A DNA stretch of 31,265 nucleotides from JAKLFA01 sp964450385 (GTDB lineage Bacteria; Omnitrophota; Gorgyraeia; Zapsychrales; JANLHA01), in assembly GCA_964450385.1 (NCBI GenBank), contig CAYVEC010000019.1:1-31265 (forward strand), read 5' to 3'. How positions within the stretch are numbered: position 1 is the first letter of the stretch; the number at the start of each line of letters is the position of its first letter. Under the pieces are notes generated by a model, which worked only from the letters and a program-made list of their open reading frames with translations, was not told the origin of the DNA and ran no database searches. The position numbers were made by a program, and so were the translations under genes. Positions 7,367-15,681 of this stretch are shown here, one piece after another.

Positions 7367-7906
7367 ATGTCAAGACTCGGAAAAGTTCCACTCGTTCTTC
7401 CTAAAGAGATCAAGGCCACGGTTCAGGCGAGCAGCGTTCTGTTGGAGGGACCGAAAGGCAAAATGACGTTGGACATCCCCTATGGGATCAAGGTTGAACT
7501 CAACGATGGGGTTCTGACCGTCACCCGCGGGAGTGATACCAAACAGAACCGGGCGAATCACGGGACGGTGCGGGCCCATCTTAAGAATATGGTGACCGGG
7601 CTGATCAAGGGTCACAAAAAAGAGCTTGAGATCCAGGGGGTCGGGTTCAGGGCTCAGCTTCAGGGCAAGAAGATTTCTTTTACCTTAGGATTTAGTCATC
7701 CGGTGGAGTTCGAGATCCCGCAGGGCATTACGGCACAGGTCCCGTCCCAGACGTCGATTATCATCGAAGGGGTGGATCGCGGCCTGGTTGGGCGCATTGC
7801 CTCTGAGATCCGCGCGATCAAACCGCCGGAACCGTATAAGGGCAAAGGGATCCGGTATATCAATGAGAAGGTTCGACGAAAACAAGGAAAATCTGTAACA
7901 AAGTAA
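7367..7906 (+). CDS. rplF: 50S ribosomal protein L6
   Basis: L6 binds 23S rRNA near the GTPase centre. It has the two duplicated alpha/beta halves of the family, with MSRLGKVPLVLPKEI at the start, GTVRAHLKNMVTGLIKGHKK in the middle and the signature PPEPYKGKGIRYINEKVRRK near the end. The start is set at ATG 7367 (AGGGA at 7354-7358), giving 179 residues as in the family; an upstream extension has no SD and does not fit. Confidence 0.97.
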   Translation: MSRLGKVPLVLPKEIKATVQASSVLLEGPKGKMTLDIPYGIKVELNDGVLTVTRGSDTKQNRANHGTVRAHLKNMVTGLIKGHKKELEIQGVGFRAQLQGKKISFTLGFSHPVEFEIPQGITAQVPSQTSIIIEGVDRGLVGRIASEIRAIKPPEPYKGKGIRYINEKVRRKQGKSVTK

Positions 7907-7913
7907 GATCGCT

Positions 7914-8282
7914 ATGGTAAAGAAAAACGAAAAAGAGCTTCAACGGTTGGCCAAACACAGCCGTATTCGCAAAAAAATGGTTGGGACGCCGGAGCGCCTG
8001 CGTCTATGTGTCCATCGCAGTCTGAAGAATTTGTATGCCCAGGTCGTTGATGACACAACGGGACGTGTGATGTTCGGGATGTCGACGCTCAACAAAAAGG
8101 TTGTGGAGATCACCAAGAAGGGCGGCAACGTCGAGGCCGCGGGTCTTTTGGGCAAGGTGTTCGCCGAGGAGGCCAAGGGCAAAGGGCTCGTGAGGCTCTG
8201 TTTTGACCGAGGGGGATATAAATATCACGGGCGGGTGAAGGCGTTCGCCGAGGCTGCCCGCGAAGGCGGATTAGACTTTTAA
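7914..8282 (+). CDS. rplR: 50S ribosomal protein L18
   Basis: L18 brings 5S rRNA into the large subunit together with L5. Family marks are RRIRKKMVGTPERLRL-like N-terminal residues (here HSRIRKKMVGTPERLRLCVH), HRSLKNLYAQVVDD, and the C-terminal FDRGGYKYHGRVKAFAEAAR. The 122 residues are typical. Seven bases separate it from rplF; the SD is weak (AAG), which suggests coupling to rplF. Confidence 0.96.
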   Translation: MVKKNEKELQRLAKHSRIRKKMVGTPERLRLCVHRSLKNLYAQVVDDTTGRVMFGMSTLNKKVVEITKKGGNVEAAGLLGKVFAEEAKGKGLVRLCFDRGGYKYHGRVKAFAEAAREGGLDF

Positions 8283-8307
8283 TTACATGAGCGAAGGTGG
8301 AGATCTG

Positions 8308-8946
8308 ATGGAGAAGGAAAAGCGCACGATGGAGCCGGATCAAGGTAAGGAGAGGAATCTTCCTGAGGCTGCTACGGGAACGGAAGCTGGCAACGCGGCT
8401 GAGAGCCCTCGAGGGGGCGGACGCCGGAAGGGGCCAGGGCGGAGGGGGCCCGGTGAACATAAGAAGCCCGCGGCTGAGAATTCTGAGTTTGTTGAGAAAG
8501 TACTCCAGATCAAGCGTGTTACCAAGGTCACAAAGGGGGGCAAGAAGATGTCGTTTAGCGCCCTCGTTGTTGTCGGTGACGGCAAAGGCCGTGTGGGATA
8601 CAGCATGGACAAGGCCGGTGAGGTTGCACTCGCGATCAGAAAGTCCGTCGGGACTGCCAAGAAACGAATGGTCAAGGTGCCTATGAAGGGTAAAACGATC
8701 CCCCACGAGATCATCGGTCAGTGGGGCGGGGCTAGGGTTCTCCTGAAGCCGGCGGCCGAGGGTACGGGTGTCATCGCTGCGGGTTCTGTCCGGGCGGTCT
8801 GTGAGGGTGCTGGGATCCATAATATTTTGACGAAATGCCATCGATCGAACAATCCTATGAACGTCGTCAAGGCGACCATGGAGGGATTGATGCGCTTAAA
8901 GACAGATAAACATACGATACAGGAAGTCAAGAATGCAGCTGCATGA
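8308..8946 (+). CDS. rpsE: 30S ribosomal protein S5 with N-terminal extension
   Basis: S5 lies at the mRNA entry site and affects decoding accuracy. The S5 fold starts at EFVEKVLQIKRVTKVTKGGK and continues through MSFSALVVVGDGKGRVGYS and GTGVIAAGSVRAVCEGAGI. Before it stands an extra segment of about 50 residues rich in Gly, Arg, Pro and Glu (GGGRRKGPGRRGPGE), absent from E. coli S5. ATG 8308 is chosen because GGAG at 8299-8302 stands five bases upstream; an earlier in-frame ATG at 8287 has no SD. The 3' end overlaps rplO by 14 bases, and no rpmD lies between. Confidence 0.95.
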   Translation: MEKEKRTMEPDQGKERNLPEAATGTEAGNAAESPRGGGRRKGPGRRGPGEHKKPAAENSEFVEKVLQIKRVTKVTKGGKKMSFSALVVVGDGKGRVGYSMDKAGEVALAIRKSVGTAKKRMVKVPMKGKTIPHEIIGQWGGARVLLKPAAEGTGVIAAGSVRAVCEGAGIHNILTKCHRSNNPMNVVKATMEGLMRLKTDKHTIQEVKNAAA

Positions 8947-9400
8947 ATTAAAATCACCGAAGGGGTCGCGTAAGCGCAGACGAATCGTTGGCCGGGGCAA
9001 TGGTTCGGGTCATGGAAAGACATCTGGCCGGGGGATGAATGGTCAGCGATCTCGATCTGGTCGCGGGGTATTGGGGAGCTCCGAGGGTGGTCAGATGGCC
9101 CTTATCCGCCGTCTGCCCAAGGTCGGGTTCCGGAGCCATCGGCCCGTTGTGTATCAACTCGTTACCTTGGCGGACCTCGCCCGTTTTAAGAAGGGCACGG
9201 TGGTTGACGCCAAATTGCTCCGTCTGGAGAATCTGATCCATAATCCGTATAAAGCGTATAAGATTTTGGGTAACGGTGAGATTAAGGTCGCCTTGACCGT
9301 GAAGGCGACAAGTTTTTCGAAGGCGGCGAAGGAAAAAATCGAGGGCGCGGGCGGCACAGCCGAGGTCTTTGATATCTCTTCGTTGAAAGAGAATAGTTAA
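8933..9400 (+). CDS. rplO: 50S ribosomal protein L15
   Basis: L15 is a late assembly protein that crosses several 23S rRNA domains. MQLHELKSPKGSRKRRRIVG and the glycine-rich GRGNGSGHGKTSGRGMNGQ segment are diagnostic, followed by GGQMALIRRLPKVGF. The 155 residues are typical. It starts inside rpsE, with AGGA at 8921-8924, so its translation is probably coupled to that of S5. Confidence 0.96.
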   Translation: MQLHELKSPKGSRKRRRIVGRGNGSGHGKTSGRGMNGQRSRSGRGVLGSSEGGQMALIRRLPKVGFRSHRPVVYQLVTLADLARFKKGTVVDAKLLRLENLIHNPYKAYKILGNGEIKVALTVKATSFSKAAKEKIEGAGGTAEVFDISSLKENS

Positions 9401-9422
9401 GATCTGAGCACACGAAAGATAC

Positions 9423-10775
9423 GTGTCATCCATGTTATCCGCGTTTGCTAATACATTTAAGATCCCTGAACTGAGGAATAAGATCCTGGTCACGTTGGGG
9501 ATCATTGGTCTGTATCGTGTTGGTTGTTTTATCCCGACTCCCGGGGTGAACGGCTCTGTCTTGACGCAGTATTTTCAAAGCATGGGGGCCTCGGGAGGGG
9601 GCACGCTCTTTGGCATGATGGACATGTTCTCCGGCGGCGCGATCCAAAAAATGACGGTCTTCGCTCTGGGGATCATGCCGTATATTTCGAGCTCGATCAT
9701 TATGCAGCTGTTGACGGCGATCATCCCGGCCCTTGAGAAATTAGCGAAAGAGGGACAGGCGGGATATCACAAGATCAATCAATATACGCGTTATGGGACG
9801 CTCGGCCTTGCCCTGATCCAGTCGTTTTTTATCGCGCTCTGGCTTGAAAAGCAGGCGTTTCAGGGGATGCAGGTCGTTAACGGTGCGGGTTGGGGATTCC
9901 GCCTGATTACGGTCCTGACCCTGGCCAGCGGAACGTTGTTACTCATGTGGATGGGCGAGCAGATCCAGGAGCGCGGGATAGGGAACGGGATCTCGCTCAT
10001 TATTACAGCGGGGATTATTTCCTCGGCTCCGGCCGCGGTTAAGATGCTGGTCCGGCTGATGTCGGCAAAGACGGTCGGGGCGGCTCAGTTGCAGCCCATG
10101 ACGCTCGGGGTCATGATTGTGTTTCTGGTCGGGGTGATTTTTGCGATTACACTCATCACCCAGGCGCAGCGAAAGATCCCTGTTCAATATGCCCGACGGG
10201 TGGTTGGGCGGAAGATGTATGGCGGGCAGAGCACCTATATTCCGCTTAAGGTCGATACATCGGGGATCATTGCGATCATCTTTGCCCAGTCGATCCTCTT
10301 GTTTCCGGCGACGCTGGCGAGCTTTATTCCCTCACGCGGGTTTCAGGCCTTTGCCGAGATGATCACCCGAGGGTCGTGGCTTTATTATTCGCTTTATGCC
10401 TTGTTGATTGTGTTCTTTTGTTACTTTTATACGGCGATCGTGTTCAACCCGGTTGATGTGGCTAATAATATGAAGAAACACGGCGGATTCATCCCCGGGG
10501 TTCGGCCGGGAGACCAGACGGCGATCTACCTTGATTTTGTTTTGACCCGTATCACGTTGGCCGGCGCTATTTTCATCTGTCTCATCGCGATCATGCCGGA
10601 CTGGATCATGCACGCCTTTAAGGTCCCGTATCTCGTGGCGTCATTCTTCGGCGGGACGGGGGTCCTGATCATCGTCGGCGTCATGCTTGACACGATGAAG
10701 CAGATCGAATCGCATCTGTTGATGAGGCATTATGACGGCTTTATGAAATCAGGGCAGTTGAGGGGACGGCGATGA
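9423..10775 (+). CDS. secY: Protein translocase channel subunit SecY
   Basis: SecY forms the protein-conducting channel of the inner membrane with SecE and SecG. About ten hydrophobic helices can be traced. Family segments include YRVGCFIPTPGVN at the first helix, FALGIMPYISSSIIMQLL, the cytoplasmic loop with IPVQYARRVVG, and the C-terminal FIPGVRPGDQT and LGGTG-like FFGGTGVLIIVGVMLDT. At 450 residues it is of normal length. The start is GTG 9423; an ATG three codons later (9432) is an equal candidate, since neither has a strong SD. Its stop overlaps the adk start (ATGA). Confidence 0.97.
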   Translation: MSSMLSAFANTFKIPELRNKILVTLGIIGLYRVGCFIPTPGVNGSVLTQYFQSMGASGGGTLFGMMDMFSGGAIQKMTVFALGIMPYISSSIIMQLLTAIIPALEKLAKEGQAGYHKINQYTRYGTLGLALIQSFFIALWLEKQAFQGMQVVNGAGWGFRLITVLTLASGTLLLMWMGEQIQERGIGNGISLIITAGIISSAPAAVKMLVRLMSAKTVGAAQLQPMTLGVMIVFLVGVIFAITLITQAQRKIPVQYARRVVGRKMYGGQSTYIPLKVDTSGIIAIIFAQSILLFPATLASFIPSRGFQAFAEMITRGSWLYYSLYALLIVFFCYFYTAIVFNPVDVANNMKKHGGFIPGVRPGDQTAIYLDFVLTRITLAGAIFICLIAIMPDWIMHAFKVPYLVASFFGGTGVLIIVGVMLDTMKQIESHLLMRHYDGFMKSGQLRGRR

Positions 10776-11425
10776 GGATTGTCCTGTTGGGGCCGCCAGG
10801 CGCTGGGAAAGGGACGTTGGCTGAGGTCATTGCGCGTGAATTTGGTGTGCGGCATATTTCGACGGGTGATATCCTGCGTGCAGAAATGAAGAGCGGGTCT
10901 GAGCTCGGTCGGGAGATGAAGGGATATGTTGATCGGGGTGAGCTCGTGCCCGATGATGTGGTCACGCGGATTGTTGAGAAGGCGGTGACGACAGAGGATC
11001 TCACAGGCGGGGTGATGTTTGACGGGTTTCCGCGCACGACACAGCAGGCAAAAGATCTTGATCGGATCCTTGAGGAGATCGGGCAGCCTTTGGATGGAAC
11101 GCTGCTCATGGAGGTCGGGCTGCCGGTCATCATTCAGCGCCTGACCGGGCGCCGGGTGTGCCGGGCCTGCGGGGCGGTCTATCACCTGAAGAACATGCCG
11201 CCTCGTCAGGAGGGTGTGTGTGATAAATGCTCGGGCGAGCTCTATCAGCGTGCGGATGACAATGAAAAGACGATCCGTAACCGCATGGATGTTTATATGA
11301 AGAGCACCGCCCCGATTGTTGATTTTTATGAAGCCCAGGGCAAGCTTCGACGAGTCAATGCGGAACAGGATACGCGTCAGGTCCTGCGGGTCCTGAGTGA
11401 CATGTTAGAGGCGAGGCATGGCTAA
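10772..11425 (+). CDS. adk: Adenylate kinase, zinc-LID type
   Basis: Catalyses ATP + AMP <-> 2 ADP in the cytoplasm. The P-loop GPPGAGKGT is at residues 8-16, the AMP-binding part has HISTGDILRAEM, and FDGFPRT follows near residue 83. The LID domain carries four cysteines in two pairs (C130, C133, C150, C153), the zinc-binding form common in Gram-positives and absent from E. coli. The 217 residues are typical of the long form. It overlaps secY by four bases and map by eight, the usual secY-adk-map order. Confidence 0.97.
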   Translation: MRIVLLGPPGAGKGTLAEVIAREFGVRHISTGDILRAEMKSGSELGREMKGYVDRGELVPDDVVTRIVEKAVTTEDLTGGVMFDGFPRTTQQAKDLDRILEEIGQPLDGTLLMEVGLPVIIQRLTGRRVCRACGAVYHLKNMPPRQEGVCDKCSGELYQRADDNEKTIRNRMDVYMKSTAPIVDFYEAQGKLRRVNAEQDTRQVLRVLSDMLEARHG

Positions 11426-12197
11426 TATTTCAGTTAAGACGCCGGCTGAAATTGATACAATGCGTGAAGGCGGTCAGATTTTATGCTCGATTTTGACAGA
11501 GGTGGCGGGGGCGATCACGGCCGGGATGACCACCAAGGACATTGATCTTTTGACAGAGGGGTTGATCACCGGGCATGGATGCCGGGCGGCCTTTAAGGGG
11601 TACCGCGGATATCCGGCATCGGCATGTGTGTCGGTGAATCAGGAGGTGGTCCACGGCATCCCGGGGAAGAAAAAGATCCGGGATGGCGACATCGTCAGCA
11701 TCGACGTCGGTCTGATTTACCGTGATTATTATGCCGATAGCGCGGTGACGGTGACGGTCGGGGATGTTGACGATGAGGTCAGGCGTCTCGTGGCCGTGAC
11801 CCGCGAGGCATTGTATGCAGGGATCGCGCAGGCTCGGCCGGGAAATCGGCTGTCTGATATTTCCCATGCGGTCCAGGCGCACGCCGAGGCCCAGGGTTTT
11901 TCCGTGGTGCGTGATTTTGTGGGGCACGGCATTGGCAGTTCTCTTCATGAGGAGCCCGAGATCCCCAATTACGGCGCGCCGCATCATGGGCCGGTGTTGA
12001 CAGAGGGCATGGTCTTCTGTATCGAGCCGATGATCAATTTGGGGTCCTGGGAAACGAGGATCCTTGACGATGGATGGACCGTTGAGACCGTTGACGGCAA
12101 GCCATCAGCCCATTGTGAGCACATGGTCGCGGTGACCGCGACGGGACCTGAAATTTTGACGGAGCCATATGGCCAAAGAAGATCTTATAGAAGTTGA
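11418..12197 (+). CDS. map: Methionine aminopeptidase, type I
   Basis: Removes the initiator Met from new proteins. All five metal ligands of the type I family can be placed: D96 and D107 (SIDVGLIYRDYYADSA), H170 (FVGHGIGSSLHEEP), E203 (CIEPM) and E234 (HCEHMVAVT). H78 in VVHGIPG matches the substrate-side histidine. At 259 residues it resembles the E. coli enzyme (264). The 3' end runs 29 bases into infA in another frame, so the last residues (YGQRRSYRS) are encoded within the infA start region. Confidence 0.97.
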   Translation: MANISVKTPAEIDTMREGGQILCSILTEVAGAITAGMTTKDIDLLTEGLITGHGCRAAFKGYRGYPASACVSVNQEVVHGIPGKKKIRDGDIVSIDVGLIYRDYYADSAVTVTVGDVDDEVRRLVAVTREALYAGIAQARPGNRLSDISHAVQAHAEAQGFSVVRDFVGHGIGSSLHEEPEIPNYGAPHHGPVLTEGMVFCIEPMINLGSWETRILDDGWTVETVDGKPSAHCEHMVAVTATGPEILTEPYGQRRSYRS

Positions 12198-12390
12198 TGG
12201 CACGATTTTAGAGGCCCTCCCGAACGCACAGTTTAAGGTGCAGCTCGAGAATGGGCACACGGTTCACGCGCATATTTCCGGAAAGATCAGGATGCATTTT
12301 ATTCGTATTTTACCGGGGGATAAGGTCAAGGTGCAACTGTCGCCGTACGATTTAACGCGCGGTCGAATAACGTATAGGGATAAGAAATGA
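12169..12390 (+). CDS. infA: Translation initiation factor IF-1
   Basis: IF-1 binds the A site of the 30S subunit during initiation. This is the 73-residue OB-fold protein in full: MAKEDLIEVDGTILEALPNA, then FKVQLENGHTVHAHISGKIR and GDKVKVQLSPYDLTRGRITYR. The initiator Met at 12169 has GGAG at 12161-12164 only four bases upstream. It starts inside map (29-base overlap) and shares ATGA with rpmJ, so all three are tightly coupled. Confidence 0.97.
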   Translation: MAKEDLIEVDGTILEALPNAQFKVQLENGHTVHAHISGKIRMHFIRILPGDKVKVQLSPYDLTRGRITYRDKK

Positions 12391-12500
12391 AAGTAAAGTC
12401 ATCGGTTAAACGTATTTGCAATAAATGTAAGATCGTCCGTCGGAACAGGGTCGTGAGGGTTATTTGTGAGAACCCCAAGCATAAACAGCGCCAGGGGTAA
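12387..12500 (+). CDS. rpmJ: 50S ribosomal protein L36, zinc-binding type
   Basis: A 37-residue protein read directly from the sequence: MKVKSSVKRICNKCKIVRRN followed by RVVRVICENPKHKQRQG. This is L36 with its zinc ribbon (C11, C14, C27, H32). The start ATG shares bases with the infA stop (ATGA), and AGGGA at 12376-12380 is the SD. The position between infA and rpsM is the classical one. It is short and easily missed by automatic gene callers. Confidence 0.96.
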   Translation: MKVKSSVKRICNKCKIVRRNRVVRVICENPKHKQRQG

Positions 12501-12541
12501 TCGGTCCATCGTATTAACGAGCCATTATTAAGGAAGCGAAA

Positions 12542-12922
12542 ATGCCAAGAATTTTAGGTGTGGACATCCCGAGAGAGAAGCGAGTTGAGGCCGCCCTGCC
12601 GGTGTTGTACGGGATCGGCCGGGTCAATGTGATTCGGATCTTGAAAGAGGCGAATATTGATCCCAACAAACGGGCCAAGGACCTCACAGATGAAGAGGTC
12701 GCGCGGATCACGGCGGTGATTCAGAGCAATTATATTGTTGAGGGAGATCTTCGTCGCGAAGTGTCTCAAAATATCAAGCGGGTCATGGATCTGGGGACGT
12801 ACCGCGGGGTCCGTCATCGCAAGGGGCTTCCGGTCCGCGGTCAGCGGACTAAGACGAACGCCCATACGCGCAAGGGCCGCAAGAGCGTCATGAGCAATAT
12901 CATTAAGAAAAAAGAAGGTTAA
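12542..12922 (+). CDS. rpsM: 30S ribosomal protein S13
   Basis: S13 lies in the head of the 30S subunit and contacts the P-site tRNA and L5. MPRILGVDIPREKRVEAAL is the usual N-terminus; a helix-two-turn-helix middle follows (YGIGRVNVIRILKEANI), then the signature TYRGVRHRKGLPVRGQRTKTN and a basic tail. The 126 residues are typical. AGGAAG at 12531-12536 is the SD. Confidence 0.97.
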   Translation: MPRILGVDIPREKRVEAALPVLYGIGRVNVIRILKEANIDPNKRAKDLTDEEVARITAVIQSNYIVEGDLRREVSQNIKRVMDLGTYRGVRHRKGLPVRGQRTKTNAHTRKGRKSVMSNIIKKKEG

Positions 12923-12940
12923 CGATACTGGGGAAAAGGT

Positions 12941-13348
12941 ATGGCCACGAAAAAGGAAGTCACGGGGAAAGAGAAGAAGACAAAGAAGAAGAGCCTGAAG
13001 GGGGTCACGTCGGGACAGGTTCATATTAAGGCGACGTTTAATAACACGATGATTGCGATCACGGACAAGCAGGGGAATCTGATCTCTTGGGCGAGTCCGG
13101 GGACGGTCGGATTTAATGGGTCAAAGAAGTCGACCCCGTTTGCTGCGCAGGTCGCCGCGAGTGCTGCGGCGCGTGAAGCCAAGGATCTTGGTCTTCAGAG
13201 CGTTGAGGTGTTCGTGAAAGGACCAGGCACCGGGAGAGAATCGGCGATCCGTGCGATCCAGACCGGCGGGCTCGCTGTCACGGCGATCCGGGATGTGACG
13301 CCGATGCCGCACAATGGATGCCGTCCGCGGAAGAAGCGACGGGTCTAA
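12941..13348 (+). CDS. rpsK: 30S ribosomal protein S11
   Basis: S11 forms part of the platform and the mRNA exit site. After a Lys-rich N-terminus of about 20 residues comes the family core: HIKATFNNTMIAITDKQGN, WASPGTVGFNGSKKSTPFAA, and the C-terminal signature DVTPMPHNGCRPRKKRRV. The 135 residues are slightly longer than E. coli S11 (129) because of the basic N-terminus. A GGGGAAAAGG purine run precedes the ATG. Confidence 0.97.
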   Translation: MATKKEVTGKEKKTKKKSLKGVTSGQVHIKATFNNTMIAITDKQGNLISWASPGTVGFNGSKKSTPFAAQVAASAAAREAKDLGLQSVEVFVKGPGTGRESAIRAIQTGGLAVTAIRDVTPMPHNGCRPRKKRRV

Positions 13349-13379
13349 TTTTTTTAATTCGGGAGAAAGGATTTCATAG

Positions 13380-13997
13380 ATGGCACGATATACAGGACCT
13401 AAGTGGCGATTATCCCGTCGAGAGGGGATCGAAATGTTTTCCTCTAAGCGTGATGCCTTGGAACGCCGGGATTATGCGCCGGGGCAGCACGGCAGCAAGC
13501 GGGCGAAGCTCTCCAACTATGGGATTCAGCTTCGTGAGAAGCAGAAGGTCAAACGGGTCTACGGGATCCTCGAGAGACAGTTCCGACGCTATTATGAAAA
13601 GGCGACGAGTTCAAAAGGGGTTACCGGGACGGTCCTCCTGCAGCTCTTGGAACGGCGTCTCGATAATGTGGTCTACCGGTTGGGCTTTGCCACAACCCGT
13701 CCCCAGGCGCGGCAGATTGTCGGACACGGCCTGGTCTGTGTAAACGACAAGCGCGTCGATATCCCCTCATATTTGGTGAAGGCCGGCGATGAGATCTCGG
13801 TGAAACCTAAGGATCCCATCAAGAAATATGTGAAGGCGAATTTAGAATTGAACGGCCAATATCAGCGCCGAGAAAAGGTTTCGTGGGTCACGGTCGACGA
13901 GAGCCATCTGAAGGGCAAGGTGACGCGGCTCCCCGAACGGGCGGATATCACATTTCCGATCAATGAGCAGCTGATCATCGAGTTGTATTCGAAATAA
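13380..13997 (+). CDS. rpsD: 30S ribosomal protein S4
   Basis: S4 is a primary 16S rRNA-binding protein and, in many bacteria, the alpha operon repressor. MARYTGPKWRLSRREGIEMF starts the protein, then RRDYAPGQHGSKRAKLSNYG, and an S4 domain with LERRLDNVVYRLGFATTRPQARQ. At 205 residues it is full length. The N-terminal cysteines that bind zinc in some S4 proteins are absent, so it is the zinc-free form, while S14 and L36 here keep their zinc ligands. Confidence 0.97.
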   Translation: MARYTGPKWRLSRREGIEMFSSKRDALERRDYAPGQHGSKRAKLSNYGIQLREKQKVKRVYGILERQFRRYYEKATSSKGVTGTVLLQLLERRLDNVVYRLGFATTRPQARQIVGHGLVCVNDKRVDIPSYLVKAGDEISVKPKDPIKKYVKANLELNGQYQRREKVSWVTVDESHLKGKVTRLPERADITFPINEQLIIELYSK

Positions 13998-14035
13998 ACT
14001 GTGGGTTTTCGTTACCATTCACTTAGGAGGAATCT

Positions 14036-15025
14036 ATGGGGGTCAAGTGGCGCGATTTCCAAATGCCCAAGCGGTTGGATTGCGATGAGGCAACGTACAC
14101 TAGTTTTTACGGGAAGTTTGTTGCTGAACCCTTTGAGCGCGGTTATGGGGTCACCTTGGGTAATTCGCTCCGAAGGATTCTTCTCTCTTCGATCGAAGGG
14201 GCGGCGATCACGTCGATCAAGATCGATGGAGTGCAGCATGAGTTTTCAACGATGGAGGGGGTTCTTGAGTCGATCGTTGATATTGTTTTGAACATCAAAG
14301 GGGTCGTACTCCGGTCCCATTCGAAGGTTCCCAAAACGGTTTATATCAAGGCCGAGGGCAAAGGTGAGGTGACGGCTCGCGACATCATCTGCGACGAGAC
14401 GATCGAGGTGATTAACCCTAAGCATCATATCGCGACCTTGACGCAGGATATTCCATTTCATATTGAGATGGAGGTTTCGCGTGGCCGAGGGTATGTTCCG
14501 GCGGACCAGAACAAGGTCCCGGAGGCCCCGATCGGAACGATCGCCGTGGATTCGATCTTCACCCCGATCTCAAAAGTGAATTTTTATGTTGAGAACACCC
14601 GGGTCGGCCAGCGGACGGATTATGACCGCCTCGTTTTAGAGATTTGGACGAACGGAGCCGTGGAGCCGAAAGAGGCCCTTCTTTATGGAGGCAATATCCT
14701 TCAGCGCCATTTAGACGTCTTTGTCTCGTATGGGCAGCTCCCTGAAGAGGAAGAGGAAGAGGAAGAGATCTCCGCCGAGGAAGAGGCTATGTATGAGAAA
14801 CTGCGCCTGCCGATCTCGGAGCTCGAGCTCTCGGTCCGTAGCGCGAATTGCCTCAAAGAGGCGAATATCCAGACGATCGCCGAGCTTGTGAAGCATCAGG
14901 AGTCCGAGTTGTTGAATTTCCGGAATTTCGGGAAGAAATCCTTAACCGAGATCACGGATCTCTTAAAAGTCATGGGATTGTCGTTGGGTATGAAGGTCGA
15001 CGCCAAGAAGGTCAAACGCAAATAG
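14036..15025 (+). CDS. rpoA: DNA-directed RNA polymerase alpha subunit
   Basis: Alpha dimerises to start assembly of RNA polymerase and touches activators and UP elements through its C-terminal domain. The N-terminal domain shows FEPLERGYGVTLGNSLRRIL-like residues (here FVAEPFERGYGVTLGNSLRR) and the C-terminal domain shows the helix-hairpin-helix region LELSVRSANCLKEANIQTI. Between them lies a very acidic linker with eight Glu in a row, then ISAEEEA (about residues 238-252). The 329 residues equal the E. coli length. It has the strongest SD in the block, TAGGAGG at 14024-14030. Confidence 0.97.
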   Translation: MGVKWRDFQMPKRLDCDEATYTSFYGKFVAEPFERGYGVTLGNSLRRILLSSIEGAAITSIKIDGVQHEFSTMEGVLESIVDIVLNIKGVVLRSHSKVPKTVYIKAEGKGEVTARDIICDETIEVINPKHHIATLTQDIPFHIEMEVSRGRGYVPADQNKVPEAPIGTIAVDSIFTPISKVNFYVENTRVGQRTDYDRLVLEIWTNGAVEPKEALLYGGNILQRHLDVFVSYGQLPEEEEEEEEISAEEEAMYEKLRLPISELELSVRSANCLKEANIQTIAELVKHQESELLNFRNFGKKSLTEITDLLKVMGLSLGMKVDAKKVKRK

Positions 15026-15055
15026 GTCATAACGAATGGATGAGGGTGTAGTCAT

Positions 15056-15664
15056 ATGAGACATGCAATTTCTGGGAACAGTTTAAACCGCTATTCGAGT
15101 TGGCGGCAGGCGACGTTGCGTGATATTGCCAAGGCCACATTGCTGCGACAGCGGATTTCGACGACCGAGGCCAAGGCAAAAGAGGCCCGAAAGCTGGTGG
15201 ACAAGTTGATCACCCTCGGAAAAAAAGGGACCCTCGCCCATAAACGCCGCGCCTTTGCGATTCTCTGTGATCACAAACTCGTCAGTGACCTTTTTAACAC
15301 GATTGCTGTTCGTTTCGCGAACCGTCAAGGTGGGTACACCCGGATCCTTCGGATTGGGGTCAATCGTCGCGGCGACAATGCCAAGATGGTGATCCTTGAG
15401 CTCACGGAAAAGGCCCCGGAAAAGAAAAAGGCGCCGAAGAAAACGGCGGCACGTTCGACGGCCGAGAAATCGACGGCAGCTGCGTCGGCCAAGGGCAAGC
15501 CTGTTGAAAACGCTGACATCGTTGAGGCCACGCCTGTCAAGAAGGCGCCGGCCCGCAAGAAGGCTGAAGCCAAGGAGCCGGAGGCCGCGCCCAAGAAACC
15601 GGCGAAGACCTCGGTTGGCGGCGGCATCAAAAAGATATTTTCACGGAAGAAGGCCGAAGAATAG
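15056..15664 (+). CDS. rplQ: 50S ribosomal protein L17 with long basic C-terminal extension
   Basis: L17 lies near the tunnel exit. The normal protein occupies residues 1 to about 120: MRHAISGNSLNRYSSWRQAT, TTEAKAKEARKLVDKLITL and YTRILRIGVNRRGDNAKMVI. After it comes a tail of about 80 residues made mostly of Lys, Ala, Pro and Glu (KKAPKKTAARSTAEKS and similar), which recalls histone H1-like tails. E. coli L17 has only 127 residues against 202 here. Last gene of the alpha block; the aminotransferase follows after 17 bases. Confidence 0.95.
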   Translation: MRHAISGNSLNRYSSWRQATLRDIAKATLLRQRISTTEAKAKEARKLVDKLITLGKKGTLAHKRRAFAILCDHKLVSDLFNTIAVRFANRQGGYTRILRIGVNRRGDNAKMVILELTEKAPEKKKAPKKTAARSTAEKSTAAASAKGKPVENADIVEATPVKKAPARKKAEAKEPEAAPKKPAKTSVGGGIKKIFSRKKAEE

Positions 15665-15681
15665 AGACTGAGGAGGGTGCC

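Noticed and set aside
8110..8841. Long open frame on the minus strand opposite rplR and rpsE
   Set aside because: It lies fully across two certain ribosomal protein genes, and its Arg/Pro-rich translation matches no family I know. It is a shadow of GC-rich codon use.
13346..13360. T-rich stretch after rpsK as a terminator
   Set aside because: No stem precedes it and rpsD follows with a good SD 19-20 bases later, inside the normal alpha operon order.
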